Of a stretch of DNA of 64,000 nt, positions 21,690-33,400 are shown in pieces. The notes beneath the pieces are model-generated. The model saw nothing but the letters and a program-made list of their open reading frames with translations. It was not told the DNA's origin and did no database searches. The stretch comes from Sarcophilus harrisii (taxonomy: Eukaryota > Chordata > Mammalia > Dasyuromorphia > Dasyuridae). The stretch is from NCBI RefSeq assembly GCF_902635505.1, contig NC_045426.1, forward strand, positions 673,663,087 through 673,727,086. The letters run 5' to 3'. Each line of letters begins with the position of its first letter. Position 1 is the stretch's first letter. A program made the translations under genes and the position numbers.

Positions 21690-22100
21690 AAATATAGGAA
21701 AGAGGAAGAAGGGAGAAAAGAAGGAAGGAAAGAAGGAGAGAGGGAGAGAGGGAGGGAGGAAGGAAGGTAGGAAGGAGAGAGGGAAGGAGTATGAAAGGAG
21801 GGAGAGAGGAAGGAAGGAAGGAGAAGAAAGGAAAAGTGAAGTAAACAAGATTCTTCAAACTCTTTCTTGAGACTAAGCTGGGTTGGCATTACAATTGCTC
21901 ACTCTCTTTTGTTTTGGATGTTCCTTCCATGGATTTTGCTGTGATTGTGTACTGCTATGTACCCTTTTCCTGGTTTTGCTTACTTTACCCTGCATCAGTT
22001 CCCATAAGTCTTCCCACACTTCTTTGTAGTCTTTGTATAGACCGTTTCTTACAGCTCAATAATATTCCATTACATTGACATACCACAATTTTTAGCTGTT
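21690..22100 (-). mobile_element. Old L1 3' fragment with GGAA-rich tail
   Basis: The polypurine run at 21,700-21,835 stands at the L1 3' end. Reversed L1 follows (CAATAATATTCCATTACATT, ACATACCACAATTTTTAGCT). Confidence 0.6.
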
Positions 22101-22154
22101 CATCAATCACTGAACATTGATCTTAGAGCCTTTGAACTTTGAGCCTTAAGTCTA

Positions 22155-22350
22155 ACTCTGTCATGATAGCTGGCATTTATACCAGACTTTAAAGTGCTTT
22201 ATAAACTTTAATATAAGTTTATGTAAGCACTTTCTATAAGTTATCTCATTTGGTCCTCACAACTATGATGGGAGGTAGGTGCTACTATTATCCCCATTTT
22301 ACAGATGAGAAAAATGACACCAAGGGAAGTTAAGTGATTTGCCAGAGTCT
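22155..22350 (-). repeat. MIR
   Basis: TCATTTGGTCCTCACAACTA and TTATCCCCATTTTACAGATG are the MIR 3' half in reverse. Confidence 0.8.
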
Positions 22351-22839
22351 GCCATAAGTGAATATGGTCATAATAGGCAGGGAGAGAGAGAGCTGACTGC
22401 CTGTAGAGGAGGAAGGAGAGAAGAGTGTGTGGAGCCAGAAGGAGCTATTTCTTGAGAAAGTTAGATTTGTAAAGGTGTAACCTGCACCTGTGCTATGCCT
22501 GAACTTGTATCCTTGCCATACTTGGTTATCTTTTCTGGAAGTGCTGTGGAGGTGGAGGGTGGGGACATGATCATTTAGGGACATAGAGAGAAGTATGTAT
22601 TGAATTCCTAGGGATCATACTCCTAGAATAGGCAGAGCACCATACAAGAGTAAGAGGCGACATGGGCAGAGGAGAAGATGATCTGGACCCTGGTACCCTA
22701 AAGGGATTTTCGCTACACTTCTCTTAGTCCCTGTTAAAGACTTCTAACCTGCCCATTTAGCATACATGGACCAGAGCACAGCTACAGCCAAATTAGAGTT
22801 TTCTGTCCATTGTTTGAGCAAAACCAGTAGGCTTTTAAA

Positions 22840-23660
22840 AAATGATATTTTATTCCCCCCTCCAATTACATGTAAAAACAATTTAAAAATAATATTTTAA
22901 AAAAAGGTTTTGAGTTCCAAATTCTATCCCTCCTTCTCTCCTCTCCTTGAGATGGTAAGCAATGTGATATAGATTATACATGTGCAATCACGGAAAGCAT
23001 ATCTATATTAGTCATTTTGTGCAAGAAGAAGAAAGAGAAAGAAAAAGAAGAAAGAGAAAGAAAAAGAAAAAGAAAGAAAGAAGGAAAGAAAAGAAGGAAG
23101 AAAGAAAAAAGGAAAGGGAGAGGGAAGAAAGAAGGAAAGAAAGAAGAAGGGAAAGAAGGAGAAAGAGGGAAGAAGAAAGGAAGGAAGGGAAAAATAGTAT
23201 GCTTCAATTTATATTCAGGCATCAGTTCTTTGGCTATGAATAGCATTTTTTTATCATGAGTCCTGTGGGACTGTCTTGGATAATTGTATTGCTAAGAATA
23301 ATCAAGCCATTGTTCTTCATTGTACAATATTGGTGTTACTGTGTATAGCATTCTCCTGGTGCTGTTCACTTCACTTTGTATCAGTTTTTCCAGGTTTTTC
23401 TGAAATCATCCTGCTTATTTCTTACACCACAATAATATTCCATTACAATTATATACCACAACTTGTTTAGCCATTCCCCAATTGATGAGCATCCCCTCAG
23501 TTTCCATTATTAGACACCACAAAAAGAGCTGCTCCAAATATTTTTGTACAAATCTTTCCCCCTTTCCCCCTTTTTTATCTTTCTGGGATATAGACCTAAC
23601 AGTGGTAATGCTGAATCAAAGGATATGCACAGTATACAGCCCTTTGGGTAGAGTTCCAAA
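22840..23660 (-). mobile_element. L1 3' fragment with expanded GAAA tract
   Basis: L1 3' UTR (TTCCAAATTCTATCCCTCC), a GAAA/GGAA run at 23,025-23,190, then reversed ORF2 end (CAATAATATTCCATTACAAT). Confidence 0.7.
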
Positions 23661-23689
23661 CTGAAGAGCAGTGGACTTTTGAGAATCAG

Positions 23690-24740
23690 ACTCCTGGATC
23701 AACAGATATCACAATCCCTATCTGCAGTGAAAGGGGCAAGCATATCAGACTGGCCATTACCAAAGCTCATGGCCCAAGCTTTTAAAGCTTGTGGTAGTGG
23801 TAAAGCAGTGGTAAAACAAATGCTTCAGAAGTGACCTAAGAGAGGAAACAGGAACAAGAATGAGAGAAGCCCCTGAATGCAAGAGACAATCAATTAACAT
23901 GAAGCTCCATAGACTTGTGTACCAAAAGTAGAAATACCAACTTTACTCCACATCCCTGTTTAAATCCTAAAATCTAAACCTGGAATCACATACACATTCA
24001 TGTTCTCTCTCCTCCTTCCCTCCCTCCCTCCCTCTCCTTCCCCCCTTTCTCTCACCCTTTTAAGTTACTCCCTCTTAATAATCTGCAAATACTTCAGTAC
24101 TTTTTACTAGGCCCCCAGGAGCAGGAAGATACTAAGAGAAGTTGCAGGAGATGACTAGGCAGGGGGTTTGATGTAGGGAACACTTAGTTTTCCTTGTATT
24201 TTCACTGTGCCTAATAAACTATGTGGCCACATTTAATGTTGATTGTTTTAATCTTACGAATGTGAAGGGTTGTAACCAAAGTTGGAAGCCTAGAAATTAG
24301 TGAGGGCTTTGGAATTATAGATTCCCTACTTTAAACAAAAATTGAATTATAATTCTTTTATGATAATTTTATCAAAATTTTTTTATAGTGGAAAGGAAGA
24401 TGGGGAAGTGAGGGGCAGTACTTGAACCTTACTTGCAATGGAATTGACTGAAAGAGGGAATAACATACATACCCAGTTGGATATAGGAATTTATCTTATT
24501 CCATTTTACCATCTCACCCTACAGGAAAATAAGAGGGGAATGGGATAAGAGAAGGAGAGGGGGACAGATAAAGGGAAGGCAGATTGGGAGAAGCAATAGT
24601 CAGGATTAAAATATTTTTATGGATGGATAGTGTGAAAGGAGGGAAAGAGATAAGGATAAATAAGGGAGGAGAAAAAATAGGATGGAGGGAAATAGGATGG
24701 AGGATGGAGTAAAAAATTATAACAAGTTTCTCTGATAAAG
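23690..24740. other. Intergenic, unassigned
   Basis: No coding sequence. A pyrimidine run lies at 24,008-24,050, and an AATAAA sits at about 24,215 in a context that could be an old LTR or SINE, not assignable. Confidence 0.4.
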
Positions 24741-24749
24741 GCCTCATTT

Positions 24750-25360
24750 CTTAAATATATAGAAAACTGAATCAAATTTATAGGAATACAAGTCATTCCC
24801 CAAATGACAAATGGTAAAAGGATATGAACAGGCAACTTTCAGATAAAGTAATCAAACAGATCTATAATCAAATAAAAAAATGCTCCAAATCACTATTGAT
24901 TAGAGAAATGCAAATTAAAACAACTCTGGAGTTAGCAGAACCAGGAGAACATAGTGCACAATACCAGCAACATTGGTCAATGATCAACTTTGATAAACTT
25001 AGCTTTTCTCAGCAATACAATGATCCAAGATAATTCTAAAAGACTCATAATGGAAAATTATATCCACATCCAGAGAAATAACCATCGAGTCTGAATGCAG
25101 ATTGAAGCATGCTATTTTCACCTTTTTTGGTTTTTTCTTTCTCATGGTTTTTCCCTTTTGTTCTGATTCCTCTTTCACAATATGACTAATGTGGAAATAT
25201 GTTCAATATAATGATTGTATGTGTATAACCTATATCAGATTGCTTGTTTTCTTGGGGAAGGGAGAGAGGGAGAAGAAGAAGAAAAACTGGAACTCAAAAT
25301 GTTATAAAAGTGAATGTTGAAAACTATATATGCAATTGAAAAAAATAAAACACTTATTAG
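24750..25360 (+). mobile_element. L1 3' region with internal deletion
   Basis: AGAGAAATGCAAATTAAAAC (ORF2) is followed almost at once by TTAGCAGAACCAGGAGAACA, so a middle part is missing. Ends in AATAAAACACTT. Confidence 0.7.
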
Positions 25361-25419
25361 ATGGGAGAATAAAGTTAAAGACCAAAAAAAGGAGGAAAAT
25401 GAGAAGGAATTCAGCATGT

Positions 25420-26690
25420 AAAGGTCATCTCAGCAAAGGTATGGAGGTGAGGATGAAGCCTATAGGATATTTGGAACATAGAATACATATAAAGTGAGTA
25501 AGATAAAGTATAGAAAGACAGAGAGGTCACAGTTTGTATCTTCTTGAATGGCAGGCAAAAGATCCTAACATGATAGATATATAGCTCAATGAGGCCATTG
25601 AGGTCAACCTCCTCATTCCTTTCTCTCAGCCCCCCGTCCCTTCTCTTCTCCCCTTCCTGTTTTACTTTTCTATAGAGTAAAATAGATTTCCATACCCAAC
25701 TGAGTGTGTATTTTATTTCCTCTTTCAGCCAGCTCCATTGTGAATAAGATTCAAGTACTGGTTCCTACTTACTTCCCTGTTCCTCTCCATTGTAAAAACT
25801 CTTTCATGTCTTTTTTATGTGAGATAATTTACTCTATTCTACTTCTCTCTTCTCTCAGTGTATTGTCAATGAAGATGAGGCAAATAGAAAGTAAGTGCCT
25901 AGGGTCACACAACTAATATCTGTGACAATATCTGATTTAACTCTAAGTTCAACGCCCTAAATTTAAGAGGCGATAGTCAATGAAGATTTTTGAGAATATA
26001 ACAGACATGATTGGATCTAGAAATAAGAAATGTTATTCTAGGAATAGCATGGAGGATCAATTAGAGGGGAGCAAGTGAAGAAGTAAAAAGATTTGTTAAG
26101 AGGATCTCACCATGCCCTAGGTAGGAGGCAAGAGACCCTGCCTTAGGATGTTGTTGACAGGAGGTAGAAAAAGAAAGGAATGGAACTGAGAAATGTGACC
26201 AAGATGGAACTGACAGGAATCAGATGGATAGACTGGACTCAAGCTGGGAGGAGAGAACTAAGGATAACTTGAAAGCCTTGCGCATGAGAGACGGAGTGAT
26301 CAGTGCTGCCACAGACAGAAATCATGGAGTCAGTTGGGAGAGAAAGCTTTGGAGAATGGATCCAAGAAAGGGCTGTGGAATGTTGAGTTGGCAGTGCCAG
26401 TGGTACTTCTGGGTAGGGATGCCCAGCAAGACATGTGAGTCTGGGCACCAGAAGGTGGAGTCAGGACTGGAGACAGAGGTGTGGGAATTCTGGGCATCAT
26501 GGTGGCGGTGGAAACCACAGGAAGGCCTGACAAGTGTCAGAATGTAAAGGAAAAAGAGGGCCAAGAGCTCATTCTTGGGAAATATTGACTATATTGGGTC
26601 AAGAAGAGAACAAGGAACCCCACAAACGAGGTGGAAAAAAGGAACAGTTCAAGAAGAAGAGGATGAGAGAGAACAGCTAGCCTCTGCATA
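25420..26690 (+). repeat. CR1/L3-like repeat pieces, otherwise unassigned
   Basis: Phrases such as GCATGTAAAGGTCATCTCAG and GTCAATGAAGATTTTTGAGA fit old mammalian repeats. No gene seen. Confidence 0.35.
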
Positions 26691-26794
26691 ACTCTACATG
26701 CATTATATTATTTGGTCCTCACAATAATCCTAGAGGAAAGGGGCTGTCATTTTAATGAGCATAATATAAGGAAACTGAAGACTAGCCCCCTAGC

Positions 26795-27085
26795 TGCTTT
26801 CTCTCCTCTTCTTCCTCCTCCTCCTTCTTCTCTCACTCTCTTTCCCTCCCTCTTTTTCTCCTTTCCCTCCAACTCTCCCTGTCCTTCCCTCTCTTTCCCT
26901 CTCCCCCTCTCCTTTCCTCTGTCTCTCTCTATATCCCTCCCTCATTCCTTTTCTCCCCCGCCCTCTCTCTTCTTCCCTCTATCTCTGTCTCTTCCTTTCT
27001 TCCCTTCCTTCTCTCCCTCCCTCCCTTTCCATCTCACCATTCCTTCTCTCCTCCCTCCCATCATTCCTTTCACTTTCTCTCTCAC
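26795..27085 (+). repeat. CT-rich polypyrimidine tract
   Basis: About 290 bp of C/T with few interruptions. The open frame across it (Ser/Leu/Pro/Phe) is an artefact of composition. Confidence 0.9.
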
Positions 27086-27849
27086 CTGTCACTAAGGACA
27101 AAACCCTAGTTTGCTCTCACAAGAACCACCCCATCAAAGACTCAAAGAATCCTCCATATCAGTAGCTGGGACAGAATCTTTTCCAGGACCCACAGGATCC
27201 TTTTGGCTTCTTTAATTAAACAGAAAGCTCTCTGGGGGAAATTATACTTAGGGGTCCAGTGTGATCAGCCTCCTTCTCTGCCTCACTGCTTGGCAACTGT
27301 GACTTTCTCAAGCAGTGCACTTTGGAGGATGGGAGGGGAGATGGCTCATTGGTAGGGGTCAGAGGACCCTGCAGTGACCAAGGATGTCTGGCAGTAGCAG
27401 AGCAGGGATGGAGTTGTATGACTCAAGGCTCAGGAGAGATGTCCTGGAGTTCCAATCTTTAAATGAGGATTTATGCTTTTGTTTGTTTGTTTGATGGCAA
27501 TTGAAGTAATAGGAATAACGGAACCCAATAAGGGAAGACAAAGAGGGAGAGAAAGAAAGAAGAGATACAGAGACACCAGAAAAAGAGAGGACAGGGAAAG
27601 GGAAAGGAAGAGGAACAGAACATAATCTCCTTTTGAAAGTAAAGATTGTTTCATTCTTTGTTGTCGTGTCCCCACTGCTTCAAACAGAGACTGAAATCTC
27701 CTTAATAAAGATTTATTTATAGGGAAGAAAAAAGAGGAGGGAGGAAGCAGAGAAAGGAAAAGGGGAGGGAAAGGAGGAAGGCTCCAGAGAGAAGGGAAAG
27801 AAGTTGGGGGCAGGAGTAAAGCGAGGAAGGAGAGAGGTTATAATTAAAT

Positions 27850-28130
27850 TAAGACGTGCAATTCTGAAGAAACCCAAGAGAACTGGAGAGACCTTTATGA
27901 AATAATGCAAAATGGGAAAAAGCAAAACCAGAGGAATAGATGGGCTAATTATAACCAGAAGAAAAATTTAATGGGAACTTAGAAGGAAGCACAGAAATTG
28001 TACCATGATATTTTATGCACTGAAAATGACTGATTTGAACATAAGGAGATACTAAGGCGAATTTAGCTGTTTGTACTGATGGTCAACGAGGTTTTAATAA
28101 AATATTAAAAAAAAATTTTAAGCAAGAGAG
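27850..28130 (+). mobile_element. Old L1 3' fragment
   Basis: GAACTGGAGAGACCTTTATG and AAAGCAAAACCAGAGGAATA resemble the L1 ORF2 end. Followed by GA-rich DNA to 28,300. Confidence 0.5.
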
Positions 28131-28439
28131 ACTAAGAGGCAAAAGCAAAGGAGGAATATGTATAAAAGGGAAAGGAAGGAAAGAAGAAAAAAGAAGAGGG
28201 AGAGAAAGGGAGATTGAGAGAGATGGAGAAAAAGAAGATTTTGAGAAAGGATAAAAAATGGAGAAGAAATCAGAGAAAGAAAGTGAAAAAAAGAAAGGAA
28301 AAATCTGTCTTCGAACTCTCCATGTGCCCTGGGAATCTCATGAAATCTGCTACAGGAACTGAAATCATTGTTATCATCCTTGTCTTCCAGTGGAAATATC
28401 TGTGTGATAAACTGTATTTTGTTAAACAGCCCTGACCAT

Positions 28440-28795
28440 GAACTTAGCTTAGCCACTTTGATATTCTTTATTCCATCTCCAAGCTTTGTGTTCCCTCACT
28501 CCTCAAAGGTCCTTCCTCTTCCCACTCATCTCTGAAAAACTAGTTTCTTTCCAAGCTCAATTATCATTTTATATAGGTTTTTCCGATCTCCCCCACCTGC
28601 TGGTACTTCCCTGCCAAAATTACTTTATATCTATTTTGTATGTATCTACATGTGTACACGTAGTCCTCTCCTACTTCTCCTACCAAAAAAATAAACTTCT
28701 GAGGAGCCCTCCCGGGAGGGCAGGAATCATTTCATTTTTGCCTTAGCACCCGGCATACAGTAGGTGCGTCATAAATGCTTCCTTGCCTGCTTGAT
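28440..28795 (+). mobile_element. L2 LINE 3' end
   Basis: CCTTCCTCTTCCCACTCATC, TCTGAGGAGCCCTCCCGGGA, then CACCCGGCATACAGTAGGTG, the L2 terminus. Confidence 0.65.
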
Positions 28796-29149
28796 AATAG
28801 AATGACAGCCAAAATAAGAAACGAACATAGTTATGTCCCCCCAAAATTTAAGCTCCTCGAGGGCAGAGGTCATATCCCCAGAAACCTCATTTGTATTTAC
28901 ACATAGTAGGCATTTTACTAACCTTTGTTATTGCTGCACTAGGTCGCTGGAGGAACCGGGTAACTATGTTCTGGGTTGGACAGCTTACCCCCGACAATGG
29001 CCCTATGACTCTAGGTAATCGGGATCTTGTCTATTTGACAGACAAGGAAACAGAGGCATATATTAGAACTATGGCCAGCGAGAGATCTCAGGAGATAGAG
29101 ACCTTGGGGGTCGTCAAAGAGTACAGAAGATAAAACGGAGACACAAAGG

Positions 29150-30480
29150 CACCCGCTGGGAGCAGAAGGCACTGCTGGGTTGCCCGCCTTTGCGACGCAG
29201 CCTTCTGAGCTCTTCAGGGCTCCTTCTCATGGCCCGCTGGCCTTTTCTCAGCAGCCTTTCCCTCTCTCTTCCTTAGTTTCCCTTCTCGGCCTTCAAGTGT
29301 GAGGAGTGGGGATAGACCCGAGCCTGAGGAATCTCTGCGGGGTTTTTCCGTCCCTACTTTAAATTCTAGGGCAGAGAAGTCCTAGAAGGCTCAAGGGGAA
29401 GCCCTTCGGGCCGTGTGTCACCCGCGCCCTGATCCTGCTCCCGACCCCGGCCGCCACTCTCAGACGCAAGACCTGCCAAGCAGGAGGTGGCCAGTTAACA
29501 GTTTGTCCTGTCTCGCTGCTAACGGCTTGCGTCTCCCATCCCATCCATCCCCACCGTCCTGGAAGTTCTCTCGCCCGGTCCCCAAGTCAGCGCCCGCAGC
29601 GGGGGAGGCAACCCGCAAGAAGGCTCCCGCCTCGGACCTGCCATAGCGGCGGCGGAGGGCTGTTTTCCCGAGGCAGGACTGGGCACGGACGCCCTCCCTT
29701 CGGACCCCCGCTCCTAGGGCCAGCCCCGCAAGGGCTCCGCAGGATCCTTCCCGGAGGTTTCAGGGCGCACAGCGAGCCTAGACGCCCGCAAAGGAAAAGG
29801 GAGAGAGCGTGAGCCTCGCGCACCAGCCCCCAGCCTGCAGTCTGCCCCCATGCCAAAGGCCCTTACCTGCTGAAGGAAGCCGGCGCGTCTCGGAGGTAGC
29901 CAGCCTGGTCTCTGCCCCGACTCCCAACTGCAGACCGCCAAGTGCGGCCAGGGGTGGGGGGCGGGGACCACAGAGGGAGGCGACCTGGCTGTAGGGCGGT
30001 GGCCGGCCCGGAGGGGGCGTGGCCGCCACCAGCATCTCCGTTCCCCCATCCCCGCCCCGGGGGGCGGGGGGGAGGTGGCCGGGGCACTTTGGGACTGGAC
30101 TGACGGGTCAGTGTTCTGGGAAGCGCAGAGGCGGCTTGACTGGCAGCGAGCGGCCCATGCCACAGACGGCTCAGGGGGCCCAGGCACTGGGGGGTGGCTC
30201 CTGCGCCCCGGGCCCGGCAGAGCGCGGGCAGGGGACCGGGGCCCCGGGGCCCCACGTCCTCATGGCCACCTCTGAACCCGCAGCCCCGCAGAAGGAGCGT
30301 TCGGCCCGGCTGATGGCCAAGAACTGCTGGAACGTCTTCTGGGGATTCTGGGACTACGAGACGCCCAAAGTGATCGTGGTGAAGAACAGAAACTTGGGCT
30401 TCATCTACCGCGCAGTGCAGCTGCTCATCCTTCTCTACTTTGTCTGGTGCGAGCGAGACCCCGGAGAGGGGACGGGAAGG
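29150..30480 (+). promoter_or_regulatory. P2RX2: CpG-rich promoter region of P2RX2
   Basis: CpG dinucleotides are frequent here and scarce in the repeat-rich DNA to the left. GC-box-like runs (GGGGCGGGG near 29,955, GGGGGCGTGG near 30,013, GGGGCGGGGG near 30,060) lie within about 320 bp upstream of the P2RX2 start codon, and the region extends through exon 1. No convincing TATA box was seen. The transcription start cannot be placed from sequence alone. Confidence 0.7.
30262..30446 (+). CDS. P2RX2: P2RX2 exon 1, N-terminus and start of TM1
   Basis: Encodes [10 protein letters not shown]... through [11 protein letters not shown] and LLILLYFVW. The donor GTGCGA splits the Trp62 codon (phase 2), and exon 2 supplies its last base. 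Confidence 0.93.
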
Positions 30481-33400
30481 AGAACAGGCAGGAGGGGGCA
30501 AGAGGGGACGCCCTGGGAGCGGGGGGAGCTAGGGGTAACAGACCTGGGGGTGCAGCCCTGGGGAGCAGGAGAGGGAAGGCTCAGGGGGAGCGCGAGTGAT
30601 AGAACGGAGTGGGGCTGGGAGGGTACAGATCTCGGGAAGGGCAAGAGAGGATACACCTGGGGGGCGGCCAGGAGACACCAAACGGGACAGAGGAGCCGCT
30701 GTTTGCTGGAGAAGATAGGCAAGGGGAGGGGGGGGGGGGGGGGCGGGAGCGCAACAGAAACAGAACTGGAGGGGGGAAGGGGCAGAAGGAAATGAGGGAA
30801 CAGACCTGAGGGGCAGGAAGGGATAAACGCGAAGGGAGCTAAAAGGGGACGATCCCAAGGGCCAAGAAAGGCGAAGGGACCTGGAAGGCAGCGAAAGGAA
30901 TAGACTTGGAAGCAGGAGACAGAAGCCGGAAGGAGGGCTGGAAGAGGAAAAGAAAACAGCTGGAAGGAGGAGACAGACCTGGAGGTGGAGGGGGGGAGTG
31001 AGATAGATAGGGCAGGGCAGGATAGGGTGGAAAACAGAAATGGGGCAGAGCTGATTGTGAGAAATGCTAGAGGCTGATGGGAGAGACAGTCTCAGGAAGC
31101 TGGCTGGACCCAATTTCTCCCCTTTTAAAGCACAAAAAAATAGGAGAAATGATTCCAGAATAGTGATGGGACAGCCCCAGAGAAAAGTCAGTTCCCCTGG
31201 GGTTCCTCTGACATGTTGTAAGAGAAGGAGGGCTCTGGAAGAGGAAAGGTCCTCTTCGTGGAGAGCAGCCCAAGAGTCAGCCCCAAGTGTCCTTGGGGAG
31301 TCCTGAGCAGGCCTGGTTGCTCTACTTGGCAGGTATGTGTTCATCATTCAAAAAGGTTACCAGGACAGTGAGACTGGGCCTGAGAGCTCTGTCATCACGA
31401 AGGTCAAGGGCATCACCAAGTCCCAGGACAAAGTATGGGATGTAGAAGAGTATGTGAAACCCCCTGAGGTGAGGACCTCTATGGGCCACAGACATCCCTT
31501 CTTCCCAGTGATGTGGTCTGGTTCCTGAGGGTGGGAAGTAATGGCTCTCCTGTCCCTTGGTCCCTTCCAAAGGGATCAGTTTCATCTGTCCTTCCTGAGA
31601 GAGATGGGGCTAACTGAAGGGCAGGGCTTCTACTGCCAGTCCTCTGCCCCACCTCAGCCCATGACCCCTTCTTCTCTTTGGAGTTTAGGGGGGCAGTGTA
31701 TTTTCCATCATCACTCGGGCAGAAATCACTCCCTTCCAGACCCTGGGAACCTGCCCTGAGGTGAGCTGTCTACTGCACTGATCATTCTTTTTCCGATCTA
31801 GATAGGGTGGTGAGCAGAATGATGTGCTAATCGGAAGGGAGGGACTAAGGAAAGTGGAGGAGGGGAAAAGAGTCCTATTTAGAGGGGAAGATTTGGAATC
31901 GGGGAACTTAATTCAAATCCCTCCTTCTTAGTACCTATATGATTTAGACCAAGACGTTTCCCTTTCTCTTGAGCTTTCCTAATCGGTAAACTAAGGAGGT
32001 ATGAAATGACCTAGGAGATCTCTTCTAACATTACCTCTTTGGCCATAAATGTGGCCAGGAAGGGAACGGACAAAGGGATTCAGAAGGCAATGGCTGGGGC
32101 TCAGCAGGTTTACCCTTCATGTCCTCCAGAGCATCCGCATTCGCAACGCTACCTGCTTCTCTGATGACGATTGCATAGCTGGGGAGATGGACATGCTGGG
32201 CAATGGTGAGTGTCAAGGAGCACAGGATGGCTTAAGGGCAGAATCTTGCTTTCAAGGACCCAGTTATCCTTCCCCCCCTTCACCCCAAGTCTTCATGCTA
32301 CCCCTATTTCCTTAGGAGAGAGAACTGGACGCTGTGTTCCCTATTACTTTGGGACCAAGAAGACATGTGAGGTGTCAGCCTGGTGCCCTGTGGAGGACGG
32401 AGCGGCCGTCAGGTCCAGAGATCATCAGCACCCATCACTGTCCCCCAGCACCTAAGTTCTTAGGCTGAAGGGAAACTGCTCTGCCTGCCTGCTCCCTATA
32501 GAAGCACCTTGGCCCTTGCCCTGCCCCCTCCGTATCACAGAATTCACAGGCAGAGATCCCACTGGAAATCTAGCCCAATCCCCTCATTTTACAGATGAGA
32601 AAACCATGGGAAGTAACTTATCCAAGACTCCACGAGTGGTGTCAGAGGTGGGATTTGAACTCAAACCCCATCCCCTCCACTAGTTTACATTCTACTCTGC
32701 CACGCGGCCTCTTAGCCAGATCAAGGATATTCCTCAAGTTGGCATAAAATGTCAGAGGATCTGGGTCCAAATCTTAGTTCTGGTACTTGCAAATGGACAA
32801 GCCATTTTTTCTAAGCCTCAACTTCATCTGTAAAATGAGACAGCTGAATAAGACATTATGAAGGCCCCTTCCCAGCCTTTAATGCTTTCATCTCAAGACC
32901 TGTCTTTTGGTTCCAGCTCTGCCACCAATATAAGGTCTTGAGCAAATTGCTTTCCTTTGCCTTGGAGTATGAGGTGGGGGAGAGTGTGTATTTGTGATAT
33001 AACTGTTTGGGACTGGGGAGGGACCCTCACTCCTTATCTGTGCTTCCTCCTCAGTGAGTTCCTGGGAAAGATGGCCCCCCAGTTCACCATCCTCATCAAG
33101 AACAGCATACATTACCCCAAATTCCAATTTTCCAAGTAAGAGACAAATAAGTAGTCCATGGGGCTTAAAGCAAGGGACAGGGTGAAGGGAAGGGGATAAC
33201 GATACTAGCCTTGGAGATGAGATTGGGCTCTTCTGTCTTAGGAAATATCTCTGCCCCACCCCCAACTTCTAGGGGAGGTGGGCCCCTTGGGAGCAACGGG
33301 AAAGAAATTCCCAATTCCATCATGATCCTCCATCTCCTAGGGGAAACATAAGGGACTATGATGATGGCTACCTGAAACACTGCACCTTCAATGCTGATAC

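Noticed and set aside
26712-27095. 127-codon open frame on the plus strand
   Set aside because: Lies over a CT-rich tract; the protein is only Ser/Leu/Pro/Phe.
28833-29133. Possible exon just left of the CpG-rich region
   Set aside because: No similarity recognised and an L2-like terminus overlaps it; no convincing splice pair.
29714-30501. Two long minus-strand open frames (157 and 212 codons) antisense to P2RX2 exon 1
   Set aside because: High GC lowers stop frequency in this CpG-rich region. The sequences are low complexity and one is simply antisense to a proven exon.
30529-31347. 272-codon minus-strand open frame across P2RX2 intron 1
   Set aside because: Mirror of a G-rich intron, giving Ser/Leu/Pro repeats without any recognisable fold.
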